Assembly: GCF_039521365.1 (NCBI RefSeq)
Contig: NZ_BAAACF010000001.1
Location: 1,922,001-1,986,000, forward strand
Reading direction: 5' to 3'
DNA: 64,000 nt
DNA from: Clostridium_AW malenominatum
GTDB taxonomy: Bacteria > Bacillota > Clostridia > Clostridiales > Clostridiaceae
Positions 33,434-42,194 of this stretch are shown here, piece after piece; positions within the stretch are counted from its first letter, which is position 1; the number at the start of each line of letters is the position of its first letter. The translations under genes and the position numbers were made by a program. Under the pieces are notes generated by a model. It was not told the DNA's origin. It saw only the letters and a list, made by a program, of their open reading frames with translations, and did not search any database.

Positions 33434-34015
33434 TTGTTTAGACAAATCCCAAGAATTCCAAGCTCATGTCCCGAAGCCTTTAAAGGAAGATACGTGGTAT
33501 CCCCTGGGGATACACTATTTACATTGTCACAAATATTTAGAGTAAGATTAGAAGCATTATACTACGCTAACCCACATATCACCAATCCCAATATCCTTTA
33601 CCCTGGAGACGTTCTATGCGTTCCCTCATTCATACCTATTCCTTGTTGCATAGAGTTACAAAAGAGAGGAAGAATTCCCTTTGGAACAGGTGCAACTGCC
33701 TACGCAAACTTCGGACCAAGAGGTGGTCAATCCATAAGTGTACTTGCCACACTTCCTCCCCCATCCTACTTTGGTAACTATGATATATACATTACAACTG
33801 CATTTTTTAGAGATATTGGAGGCTTTGGAAACCAGCTATTCCCAACTAGAGAAGATCCCCCAACATGGTCTTCTAGAATAGATCTTCCAACTGTAGTGTC
33901 TCTAACTCCTGATGTACGAATAACTATACAGCCATCAAATTCTACTACAGGTATAGACGGAGCTGTAATATATGAAAATACTTTACGCCAATGCTGCAAT
34001 GTAAATGGCTGCTAG
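33434..34015 (+). CDS. LysM-domain protein, probable spore coat or cortex component
   Basis: 193 residues, no signal peptide. One LysM domain (~19-64: YVVSPGDTLFTLSQIFRVRLEALY ... ILYPGDVLCVPS) binds peptidoglycan glycans. An uncharacterised Gly/Pro-rich beta domain follows, and the tail carries several Cys (QCCNVNGC). The TTG start follows AGGAGGAG. The SigK-like promoter and lack of export signal point to mother-cell expression and loading onto the forespore, like SafA-type proteins; this is inference. Confidence 0.75.
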   Translation: MFRQIPRIPSSCPEAFKGRYVVSPGDTLFTLSQIFRVRLEALYYANPHITNPNILYPGDVLCVPSFIPIPCCIELQKRGRIPFGTGATAYANFGPRGGQSISVLATLPPPSYFGNYDIYITTAFFRDIGGFGNQLFPTREDPPTWSSRIDLPTVVSLTPDVRITIQPSNSTTGIDGAVIYENTLRQCCNVNGC

Positions 34016-34040
34016 AAGAAACTTAAATTTACTATTAAAA

Positions 34041-34074
34041 ATTAAATCAGGGAGTTTGTATACTCCCTGCTAAT
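34041..34074 (+). terminator. terminator after the LysM gene
   Basis: CAGGGAGT and ACTCCCTG around TTGTAT. A closely similar 34-base hairpin is at 35314-35347, on the other side of the XRE gene. Confidence 0.65.
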
Positions 34075-34088
34075 CTTATTGTTTTTAT

Positions 34089-35169
34089 TTATATTTGCCT
34101 CTGGCTTATTTTCCTAATAATGCATGTTTGAATATAATATAAGGTCATGCTTATCATTAATGTAATCCCAACGTAACCTTTATCAATTCCGCCATGAACG
34201 TTTGTTTCAATATTGGTTGCATACCATATGCTATAACGAGAAACTGACAAAAGAGTAGAATGCTGTAATATGCTTAATGCAAATAATATTCCCTTGTATT
34301 TATTAGACATATTATTCATAGTAAAAATTAATAAGCTATATATAATGCAGATTGCTATTATTAAAAGAAATACCTTATTGTTTTTACTTCCTAATAATTT
34401 ACTATTGTTTATTGAATTTAAAACGTCAATTTTAATATATATCTATTATTGAAAGAAGTGTACCTATATGAAAATACAGAGGGATTTTAAAATTATTCTT
34501 ATTTGATTTTAAAAATAAAAACAAGTTAAAAAATGTATAAAGCGTTACTCCCATTAACATATATTGAAGGTGATATCCCAAAATAAAATACTTTTTTTTT
34601 ATAACGGTTGTATTAAAACTAAGCAAGTTTACAAATATAAATACTGTAATGCCTGATGAAATAATAAATTGTCGACATGAAGCTTGAATAATAGGAAAAT
34701 CCACTTCTGTTTTAGATTCCTTGTAATATCTTAATAAATCACTATATTTTTTATCATAAAGATAGAAAATACTAAAAGAAATTAGTACAAGTGCTGCTGA
34801 GACTGCTTGTATTGTATAAGGTGCAACCAAACTCCAATATAATGCAATTGCCAATACAATAAAGGATATAATAGTTCCTTTTATATAATTATGATTTTTA
34901 TCTTCTATGATAAATTGTCTATTTAACTGATTTTCAGTACCCACATGCCCTTCGCCATCTGCCTTCTTTCCAGTAAGCAATTCGTCAATTGTAATCTCCA
35001 ATATAAAAGCAAGTTCTGGAAGCAACCCTACCTCGGGATAACATTCCCCTCTCTCCCATTTTGATACAGCTTTATCAGAAACATTTAGTAGCTCAGCAAT
35101 GTCCTTTTGAGTCATACTTTTTTGCTTCCTTATGGTGCTGATTATTTTTCCAGTTTCTATTGTCCCCAT
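34089..35169 (-). pseudogene. XRE-family regulator with membrane domain, interrupted by a 2-base frameshift
   Basis: The N-terminal helix-turn-helix is intact (residues ~6-65: MTQKDIAELLNVSDKAVSKW) and followed by about four membrane segments. The first frame stops at 34432 after 245 residues, inside an (AT)4 run at 34435-34442. One more AT would join it without a stop to the reading frame ending at 34089, which continues with more hydrophobic segments (KVFLLIIAICIIYSLLIFTM) for ~115 residues. The start ATG at 35169 has AAGGGGAG upstream; the ATG at 35250 gives an unlikely N-terminus. Either a slippage mutation, a phase-variable switch or a sequencing error. Confidence 0.7.
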
Positions 35170-35313
35170 GTAATCTCCCCTTTCTGTCTCTAAAACCATT
35201 GTTGCAAAAATATGAACATATCTCAACCGATTTATTTTAGATTTTCTCAACCTGTGGTAGAATTGCCTGAAATCAATGGTTTTCCTTTTAGTTATACCCT
35301 TATTATACCAAAT

Positions 35314-35347
35314 ATTAAAGCAGGGAGTTTATGTCTCCCTGCTTAAT
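35314..35347. terminator. hairpin similar to the one at 34041-34074
   Basis: CAGGGAG and CTCCCTG around TTTATGT, with matching ATTAAA and TTAAT flanks. It lies between the MBL gene and the XRE gene, so it could end the MBL transcript. Confidence 0.5.
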
Positions 35348-35485
35348 ATATTATCATCTCTATTTTACTTCATTAAGAACTACGTTTAAATTAGGCACAT
35401 TAAATTTTTGATTTGCTCCAGTATCATTTTTTACATATTCAACCTTCATATTATAATCTTAAATATGTGCTGGTTAATTAAATCT

Positions 35486-36292
35486 CTACCAATTTATTTC
35501 CAGACCCACTCCAACTTCTTTTACTGGCAATGTTTTATGTATTTCTGATCTAACAACAAATGAAGTACAATGGCAAGGATATAATTCCTTTAAATTATTC
35601 TGTTTTAAATAATCTATAGTTTTACTAACCTGTTCATTTACTTCAAATAAATGAAATCCTCCTATAACCCCTAATACTCTATTGTCTTTGCATACTTTTT
35701 TTGCATATTCTATTATATTGCATATCCCGCTATGAGAACATCCTGTGATAATATAAATACCATTTTCACTTTGATATACAAGGGCTGTATCATCTAACAC
35801 GTAATCGTCAATTGAAGTTTCCCCAACGACTTGCTTACCGATAGCCTTTCTACTTTCGAAGTCGTTCATTTGAGGTATCTCACCTAAGAAAATTATATGC
35901 TCACTAATTTTTTTAGGTTCTTTAGAAAGAACTAGATTGCATTTATCCTTTAGTTCTTCTTGTAAAATAGGAGAGCAAATTTTTAAATCATCTATTGATT
36001 TTTCTTTAAATGCATCTGGATGAGCGAGAATTGAAATATTATTTTTATGCTTTTGTTCAAAATAATACTTTAATCCCCTTGTGTGATCGTCGTGACCATG
36101 TGAAATAACAATAGCACTTATATTTTTCAAATCCACACCTAATGCAATGGCGTTTTTTAAAAACAAATCAGAATATCCCACATCAAATAGTAGGCTAATA
36201 TCCCCATCTTCAATATAATATGAAACAGCAGGTTCTCCACAATAATATTGGTCAATGTATGTATTATTATCTACTAAAACTTTTAGTTTCAC
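35486..36292 (-). CDS. MBL-fold metallohydrolase
   Basis: 268 residues. The metal-binding motif is ISHGHDDHTRGL, and further ligands are the His in GCSHSGICNI and in YPCHCTSF. This pattern fits the class II MBL proteins near methanopterin-synthesis and cytokinin-type phosphodiesterase relatives; the substrate is unknown. GTG start with GGGGGT upstream. It lies downstream of the ABC-F gene on the same strand, separated by a weak terminator. Confidence 0.82.
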   Translation of the reverse strand: MKLKVLVDNNTYIDQYYCGEPAVSYYIEDGDISLLFDVGYSDLFLKNAIALGVDLKNISAIVISHGHDDHTRGLKYYFEQKHKNNISILAHPDAFKEKSIDDLKICSPILQEELKDKCNLVLSKEPKKISEHIIFLGEIPQMNDFESRKAIGKQVVGETSIDDYVLDDTALVYQSENGIYIITGCSHSGICNIIEYAKKVCKDNRVLGVIGGFHLFEVNEQVSKTIDYLKQNNLKELYPCHCTSFVVRSEIHKTLPVKEVGVGLEINW

Positions 36293-36330
36293 CTCATTAC
36301 CCCCTTTTCTTGATTACATTTTATCATGAA

Positions 36331-36364
36331 AAACCCTTCAACCCAAAAATAGGCTGAAAGGTTT
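36331..36364 (-). terminator. probable terminator between the ABC-F and MBL genes
   Basis: AAACCCTTCAACC and GGCTGAAAGGTTT pair imperfectly around an 8-base loop, with T-rich flank on the minus strand. Confidence 0.45.
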
Positions 36365-36447
36365 AACTTGTCTAACGCACATTAATCTATCTATAAACTT
36401 CTATTTATCTATACTAAAATAAATAAAGATTTATTTCTAAAAATTAA

Positions 36448-38073
36448 TTATTTAGATGCATTTAATAAATAATCGTCATAGTTTCCCTTAATGCACCTTA
36501 CTCCCTCTTTTGTAAGCTTCATAACCTTGTTTCCTATTTTATTAATAAAATATCTATCATGAGATATAAATAAAATTGTACCTTCATAGTCCTTTAAAGC
36601 AGCTTCTAATACTTCTTTGCTCTGCAAGTCTAAATGGTTTGTAGGTTCATCTAAAAGCAGCAGGTTTGCCTCTATAAGCATAAGTTTAGCTAATGCTACT
36701 CTTGATTTTTCTCCACCACTTAAATCTCCTATTTTCTTAAATACGTCTTCACCAGAAAATAAAAATCTTCCCAATGCTCCACGTATTTTACTTTCTTTCA
36801 TAATAGGAAAATCACCCCATATTTCTTCTAATACAGTATTATGAGGATTTAACTTTTCATGTTCTTGATCATAATAACCTATATGAATGTCTTTCCCCCA
36901 ATTAATTGAACCGCATTCTAGCTTTAAATCTCCTATTAAAACCTTTAATAAAGAAGTTTTTCCTACTCCATTAGGCCCTATTAATGCTACTCTATCTCCT
37001 CTTGTAAGGTCAAAGCTTAAACCTTTAGAAAGTATTTTTTTATTTTCTACTTCCCCCACAGATAAAATCCCTTCCCTAATTTGCAGCACTTCCTTATAAG
37101 ATTTATTCTTCATTTCAAAGTTCATATTAACCTTTTTTAATTCTCCTTGGGGCTTATCTATTTTTTCCATTCTTTCTATAGCTTTTCTTTTACTTTTAGC
37201 TGCTTTAGCAGAAGTGGCTCTTACTATATTCTTATCAACAAAAGTTTGAAGTCTTTCTATTTCCTCATGTTGTCTTTCATAATTTTTTATATGGAGTTTC
37301 TTTTCCTCCTGTTTAAGAAAAACATACTTTGAGTAGTTGCCATTATATCTTTTGGATTTTCCTCTTTCTATTTCGTAAATAACAGAAACTGTAGAATCTA
37401 AAAAATATCTATCATGAGAAACTATTAAAATTGCACCTTTATAACCTTTTAAATAGCCTTCCAACCAATTTAATGCATCCAAATCAAGATGGTTTGTGGG
37501 CTCATCCAACATTAATAAATCTGGTTCATTTAAAAGTATTTTTGCTAAGGACAGTTTAGTCTTTTGTCCTCCGCTTAGCTTTGAAACTTTAATATTTAAA
37601 TCAAAATTTTTAAATCCAATTCCATTTAAGATGGTGTTAATTTTTGATTCTATTTCATATCCACCTTGCATAACAAAGTAATCAGTTTTAGATGAGTATT
37701 TCTTCATAACTTTTTCTAATTTCTCATAATCCTCAATAACTTCTTGTGAAGCCATAAGTTTTTCTAATTGCCTTAACTCTCTTTCTACATTTAAAAGTTC
37801 ATTAAATACAGAAAGCATCTCCTCTTTAATGGAGTGTTCTAAATTCAAACCACTATCTTGCTTTAAATAAGCAAAGGTTTTTCCCCTAGACTTTATTATT
37901 TCTCCTTCATCCTGTGAGATATCTCCATAGATTATTTTTAATAGTGTAGATTTGCCTGCACCATTAACTCCTATTAAGCCTATCTTTTCTCCTTCTTCAA
38001 CCTTTAAATTTATATTTGAAATTAAAATTTCTCCATTGAAGCTTTTTCCTATATTATTTAATTGTAATAACAT
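36448..38073 (-). CDS. ABC-F family ATPase (ribosome-associated, possible antibiotic protection)
   Basis: 541 residues, two ABC domains and no membrane part. Domain 1 has GVNGAGKSTLLKIIYGD, KLSGGQKTKLSLAKILL and LLMLDEPTNHLD. Domain 2 has GPNGVGKTSLLKVLIGD, DLSGGEKSRVALAKLML and the same DEPTNHLD. A charged linker of ~80 residues lies between (ERLQTFVDKNIVRATSAKAAKS), the part that reaches the ribosomal P/E sites. Ribosome-protecting ABC-F genes are often induced by attenuation, and this gene has an elaborate leader (38074-38500). Housekeeping ABC-F factors cannot be excluded. Confidence 0.88.
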   Translation of the reverse strand: MLLQLNNIGKSFNGEILISNINLKVEEGEKIGLIGVNGAGKSTLLKIIYGDISQDEGEIIKSRGKTFAYLKQDSGLNLEHSIKEEMLSVFNELLNVERELRQLEKLMASQEVIEDYEKLEKVMKKYSSKTDYFVMQGGYEIESKINTILNGIGFKNFDLNIKVSKLSGGQKTKLSLAKILLNEPDLLMLDEPTNHLDLDALNWLEGYLKGYKGAILIVSHDRYFLDSTVSVIYEIERGKSKRYNGNYSKYVFLKQEEKKLHIKNYERQHEEIERLQTFVDKNIVRATSAKAAKSKRKAIERMEKIDKPQGELKKVNMNFEMKNKSYKEVLQIREGILSVGEVENKKILSKGLSFDLTRGDRVALIGPNGVGKTSLLKVLIGDLKLECGSINWGKDIHIGYYDQEHEKLNPHNTVLEEIWGDFPIMKESKIRGALGRFLFSGEDVFKKIGDLSGGEKSRVALAKLMLIEANLLLLDEPTNHLDLQSKEVLEAALKDYEGTILFISHDRYFINKIGNKVMKLTKEGVRCIKGNYDDYLLNASK

Positions 38074-38199
38074 TTTAACCCTCTCCTATTGCTCATTTGA
38101 TGATTTTGTAACCCAAATAGGTATCTAAAACTCTAAGATACTTATTTTAAAATGGCTAAAAACCTAGGTTCTTGGGTTTTTAACCACCAAATGAGCTTG
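38074..38199 (-). promoter_or_regulatory. structured leader just before the ABC-F gene
   Basis: CTCATTTG (minus strand, 38195-38188) pairs with CAAATGAG (38099-38092) to close a long domain. Inside are TAAAAACC/GGTTTTTA and GTATCT/AGATAC stems; AACCCAA can alternatively pair with TTGGGTT. The domain ends about 5 bases before the Shine-Dalgarno. This is the layout of a ribosome-stalling attenuator. Confidence 0.55.
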
Positions 38200-38226
38200 C
38201 TAGATGGTTATAACGCCTATCTTCAT
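38200..38226 (-). CDS. second leader peptide (8 codons, MKIGVITI)
   Basis: The ATG has GGCGGTGAG upstream. It lies after both terminators and directly before the alternative hairpins of the ABC-F leader. Its size and position resemble stalling peptides of erm and ABC-F resistance genes. Inference only. Confidence 0.45.
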   Translation of the reverse strand: MKIGVITI

Positions 38227-38245
38227 AGTTCTCACCGCCTTTCTT

Positions 38246-38286
38246 AAAAAAAGAAAAAGATCATGGAAATCCATGACCTTTTTTAA
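38246..38286 (-). terminator. second leader terminator
   Basis: On the minus strand AAAAAGGTCATGG, loop ATTT, CCATGATCTTTTT and more T. Confidence 0.85.
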
Positions 38287-38330
38287 GTACTTAAATACAG
38301 ATGCATATAGCTTTTAAAAGCTAATATAAA

Positions 38331-38366
38331 ATATAAAAAGTCACGGAACTTTAGTTTGCCCGTGAC
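38331..38366 (-). terminator. first leader terminator
   Basis: On the minus strand GTCACGG, a 13-base loop, CCGTGAC and TTTTT; it starts 17 bases after the first leader ORF's stop. Confidence 0.8.
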
Positions 38367-38382
38367 ATTTATAATCTCAATA

Positions 38383-38478
38383 CTAATTTAATCCCATGGG
38401 GTCGCTATTTTTAATTCCATTCAATATTGTATTTTTAGCTATTGTTGGTTTTATAGTTAAATTTGCAATGTTTATCAT
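38383..38478 (-). CDS. first leader ORF upstream of the ABC-F gene (31 codons)
   Basis: Begins MINIANLTIKPTIAKN with AGGAGG about 10 bases upstream, and ends in DPMGLN. It resembles no protein I know. Placement just before a terminator suggests that its translation governs termination. A tiny stand-alone gene is the alternative. Confidence 0.5.
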   Translation of the reverse strand: MINIANLTIKPTIAKNTILNGIKNSDPMGLN

Positions 38479-38598
38479 ATACTTGCGACCTCCTTTTCTT
38501 TAATCCTAATATTTATTAGTATTATACTATTTTATGAAAATTATAACAATAAATATTTTAACTCACAACTTAAAATTTACAATTATAGAGAAATATTA

Positions 38599-40356
38599 TC
38601 AATCCACCTCTTCAAATTGTGCATGGTAAAGCTGTTCGTAATATCCCTTTTTCTCTAGTAGCTCATTATGGGTTCCCTGCTCCACGATATTTCCATCGCT
38701 CATTACTAGAATCAAATCTGCATTTTTAATTGTAGATAATCTATGGGCGATTACAAAGGAAGTTCTACCCTTCATAATATTTCTCATGGCATCCTGAAGC
38801 TTTTGCTCTAGCCTTGTGTCCACGGAGCTTGTAGCCTCATCCAAAATTAATATAGGTGGATCACAAAGTACGGTACGAGCTATGGTCAAAAGCTGTTTTT
38901 CCCCTTGAGAGATGTTGCTAGCCTCTTCATTAAGTACCATATTGTATCCATCTGGCAGCGTAGTAATGAAGTGGTGGACATTTGCCACCTTGGCAGCATT
39001 AATAATCTCTTCTTCGCTAGTACCTTCTTTTCCATAGCCTATGTTTTCTTTAATACTACCTTTAAAGAGCCAGGTATCTTGAAGAACCATTCCAAATTTT
39101 GCTCTTAGGTCATCTCGTTTCATATGGCGAATATCTAAGCCATCTATCTTAATGGAACCACCAGTAACATCATAAAATCTCATCAGCAGATTGATTAATG
39201 TGGTTTTTCCTACACCAGTAGGGCCCACTATGGCAACCATCTGACCGCTTTTCACTTCTACATTTAAGTGGTGAAGCAAAGGCTTTTCCTTTGTATAAGA
39301 GAATTCTACATTTTCAAAGGACACATTGCCACGCACTTCTTTATATGGTTTTATCATCTCTACTGCTTCTACTTCTTCCTCTTCATCTAGGAATTCAAAA
39401 ACTCTTTGTACTGCTGCTACAGAGGACTGAATTGCTCCAGAAAGTTGGGTAATCTGGCTCATAGGCTGGTTTACCTGCCAAATATAACGGATGAAGGCTT
39501 GGAGTTGTCCTACAGCAATAGTTCCTGCAATTGCATAAAATGTACCTACAATGGCTACAGAAGCAATTCCAATGTAAGTTACAAAGGTTACAAGTGGAGA
39601 CATCAAACCGCTAATGAACTGAGCTTTAAAACCATTCTCACATAGTTCTTCATTGGCGCCCATAAGTTCTTTAAGTGTATCTTTCTCTTTTCCAAATAAT
39701 TTAATTTCATTAAATCCAGTAAATTTCTCTTGAACAATGCCATTTAAACGTCCCAATGCATTTTGCTGCCTTTGGAATATAGGTTGAGATTTTTTCACAA
39801 TCACCTTAGATATTATAATAGCAGATCCTATAATTGCCACTGCTGATAGAGCCATTACCCATTGAATCTTAAACATCATAAATACTGCAAGGCTCAGCCC
39901 TAAAATAGCATTTAAAACTTGAGCAAAGCTTTGCTGAAGGGCATTAGAAATAGTCTCCATATCGTTGGATACACGGCTCAAAATATCTCCTAGAGCATTT
40001 CTATCAAAATATGATATAGGGAGTCTTCTGATTTTCCCTTGTACGTCATTTCTTAAATCCACCATAGCGCTTTGAATTGCATCGGTCAATAAGAACTGAT
40101 AGACACAGTTGCTTAAAGCTCCCGCCACATATATAAAGACTAAAATTAATATAATTTTATTGATTTTACCAAAATCCACCCTTGCTCCTGAGCTAATGTC
40201 AGAAAATAATTGAGTAGTAATCATCCCTTCTAAGTAAGGGCTTAATGCAATAAAGCAGGAGGATACAATAATTAGTAATATGGCTATGATAATCTTTATC
40301 TTATATTTTTTTAAGTAGGGAATCAAACGTTTAATACTAGTACTTTTCTTTTTCAT
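38599..40356 (-). CDS. ABC exporter half-transporter, non-canonical signature subunit (BmrD/LmrD-like)
   Basis: 585 residues: six-helix type IV exporter domain (~1-320) then an ATPase. Walker A is GPTGVGKTTLINLLMRFYD. The signature is ISQGEKQLL instead of LSGGQ. Walker B keeps the catalytic Glu (ILILDEATSSVD), and the switch His is in IAHRLSTI. This is the complement of its partner, so together they form an asymmetric heterodimer with one functional ATP site. The start overlaps the partner's stop (ATGA). Confidence 0.92.
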   Translation of the reverse strand: MKKKSTSIKRLIPYLKKYKIKIIIAILLIIVSSCFIALSPYLEGMITTQLFSDISSGARVDFGKINKIILILVFIYVAGALSNCVYQFLLTDAIQSAMVDLRNDVQGKIRRLPISYFDRNALGDILSRVSNDMETISNALQQSFAQVLNAILGLSLAVFMMFKIQWVMALSAVAIIGSAIIISKVIVKKSQPIFQRQQNALGRLNGIVQEKFTGFNEIKLFGKEKDTLKELMGANEELCENGFKAQFISGLMSPLVTFVTYIGIASVAIVGTFYAIAGTIAVGQLQAFIRYIWQVNQPMSQITQLSGAIQSSVAAVQRVFEFLDEEEEVEAVEMIKPYKEVRGNVSFENVEFSYTKEKPLLHHLNVEVKSGQMVAIVGPTGVGKTTLINLLMRFYDVTGGSIKIDGLDIRHMKRDDLRAKFGMVLQDTWLFKGSIKENIGYGKEGTSEEEIINAAKVANVHHFITTLPDGYNMVLNEEASNISQGEKQLLTIARTVLCDPPILILDEATSSVDTRLEQKLQDAMRNIMKGRTSFVIAHRLSTIKNADLILVMSDGNIVEQGTHNELLEKKGYYEQLYHAQFEEVD

Positions 40357-42083
40357 CGTTCCAATTCCTCCTTCGACATCTGGCTAGCTGCTATCTCATA
40401 ATAAATATCGCAGTTTCTTAGTAACTGCTCATGAGTTCCCATATCAACCACTTTTCCTTCGTTCAATACGATAATTTTCGTTGCATCCATAATGGAGGAT
40501 ACTCTCTGTGCCACAATCAAGGTAATAGCATCAGTGGTTTCACTTTTTAATCTCTTTCTTAGTTTAGCATCGGTTTTAAAATCCAATGCAGAGAAAGAAT
40601 CATCAAATATATAGATGTCCGGTTTTCTTACCACCGCCCTTGCAATGCTTAACCTTTGTTTTTGTCCTCCAGATATGTTACTGCCTCCCTCTTCTATGGT
40701 TTCATCAAACTGATTTGGCTTGTCTAGGATAAAATCATAAGCTTGAGCAACTTTGGCACTATGCTCTACTTCAAATTGAAGGGCATCATGTTTGCCATAG
40801 CGGATGTTTTCATTTATGCTTCCGGAAAACAGCAAGGATTTTTGCGGAATAAAACCGATTTTTTCACGCAATGCCATTAAATCGTATTTTCTAATATCTA
40901 CTCCGTCTACTTTAATGCTACCTTCGCTTATATCATAGAATCTAGGAATTAAATTTATTAATGTACTTTTACCGCTGCCAGTACTTCCAATAAATGCAAC
41001 GGTATCGCCTTTTTTTGCACAAAAACTTATGTCATGTAACACTGGAACCTCACCATCAGGATATTTGAAAGTTACATTATCAAATTCTAATGTTCCACTT
41101 TCATCTCCATGGGTTACTGCATTTTCTGGATCTTTAATAACTGGCTCTTCTTCCAGCAACTCCTGAATACGTCTAGCACTGATTTCTGCACGGGGATACA
41201 TAACAAATACCATAGAAAATAGCATCATAGAAAACATAGCGTGAAACATGTATTCCTGAAATGCCACTAATTTTCCCACCTGTAGAGTTCCTACATCAAC
41301 CATACGGCTAGACAAGATAAATACAACTACAACCCCTATATTTAATAATAGAAAGAAGGCTGGCTGTGTAACAGACATTAGCTTAAAGAGCTTTTTTGCA
41401 TTTGCTGCATAGTCTTCATTGGCTTCAGAAAATCGCTGAGTTTCGTAGCGATCTTTTCTAAATGCACGTATAACCCTAACGCCAGTTAAGTTCTCCCTCG
41501 TAATTCGATTCAACCTGTCCATTCCCTCCTGCTGTCTTGTGCTGATTGGATTACTAGTCTTAGCAATGAGGTATACTCCAAAGCAGATAATAGGAATGCA
41601 TCCTCCAATTACCATAGATAAAGTGATACTTGTCTTTATTACCATAAACATACTGATCAAAATCATCACAGGCGTTAAAAGCGCCATCCTAAGTATGACA
41701 TTGATAAATTGCATTAATATAAAAGCGTCGTTGGTGGCTCTGGTAATCATACTGGATATACCAAATTTATTATATTCAGTATGAGAAAATTCTTGAGTTT
41801 TTTTGAAAATATCATTTCTGATATCTCTTATAATTAACGTGCTTACCTTGGAACTGCAATAGGCCAGTACAATATTTCCAATGCCGCCGATAATGGCCAC
41901 CGCTAAAATTAGAACACCTAACTTATAAATATAGGCTCTATCGTTTAGTACAATGCCCCTGTCTATCATGTCAGAGACAATTGTAGGGATGCCAAGTTCC
42001 GCCACAGCAAATCCAAACACAGCTAGTATGTTACAGAATACATATAACTTGTACTTTTTTAAATACTTTAAAATTAACTTCAT
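40353..42083 (-). CDS. ABC exporter half-transporter, degenerate catalytic-site subunit (BmrC/LmrC-like)
   Basis: 576 residues, six-helix domain plus ATPase. Walker A GSTGSGKSTLINLIPRFYD and signature ISGGQKQRLSIARAV are canonical. The Glu after Walker B is Asp (IYIFDDSFSALD), and the switch His is Gln (IVAQRVSSI). The ATG at 42083 has GAGAGGG 6 bases upstream and gives the usual N-terminus; the ATG at 42143 lies in the promoter region. Divergent MerR regulator suggests drug-induced expression. Confidence 0.92.
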   Translation of the reverse strand: MKLILKYLKKYKLYVFCNILAVFGFAVAELGIPTIVSDMIDRGIVLNDRAYIYKLGVLILAVAIIGGIGNIVLAYCSSKVSTLIIRDIRNDIFKKTQEFSHTEYNKFGISSMITRATNDAFILMQFINVILRMALLTPVMILISMFMVIKTSITLSMVIGGCIPIICFGVYLIAKTSNPISTRQQEGMDRLNRITRENLTGVRVIRAFRKDRYETQRFSEANEDYAANAKKLFKLMSVTQPAFFLLLNIGVVVVFILSSRMVDVGTLQVGKLVAFQEYMFHAMFSMMLFSMVFVMYPRAEISARRIQELLEEEPVIKDPENAVTHGDESGTLEFDNVTFKYPDGEVPVLHDISFCAKKGDTVAFIGSTGSGKSTLINLIPRFYDISEGSIKVDGVDIRKYDLMALREKIGFIPQKSLLFSGSINENIRYGKHDALQFEVEHSAKVAQAYDFILDKPNQFDETIEEGGSNISGGQKQRLSIARAVVRKPDIYIFDDSFSALDFKTDAKLRKRLKSETTDAITLIVAQRVSSIMDATKIIVLNEGKVVDMGTHEQLLRNCDIYYEIAASQMSKEELER

Positions 42084-42142
42084 ATTCAACCCTCTCTTGT
42101 CAATGATTTTTCTAAGCTCAATCCTTGCTTTTGCCGTCAACA

Positions 42143-42161
42143 TATACTATGATAAAGTATA
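42143..42161. promoter_or_regulatory. MerR-type operator/promoter between exporter and regulator genes
   Basis: TATACT-N7-AGTATA is a perfect inverted repeat in the 111-base divergent gap. The right arm overlaps TATAAT at 42158-42163, a -10 box for the plus strand. Confidence 0.5.
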
Positions 42162-42194
42162 ATGTTACCTTATAGTCAAGGAGAGATTTTCAAA

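Noticed and set aside
35360..35449. 29-codon minus-strand ORF starting MKVEYVKNDTGANQKFN.
   Set aside because: No ribosome binding site, no known family, and it lies in an A/T-rich gap. It may be a remnant, but there is too little support to call a gene.
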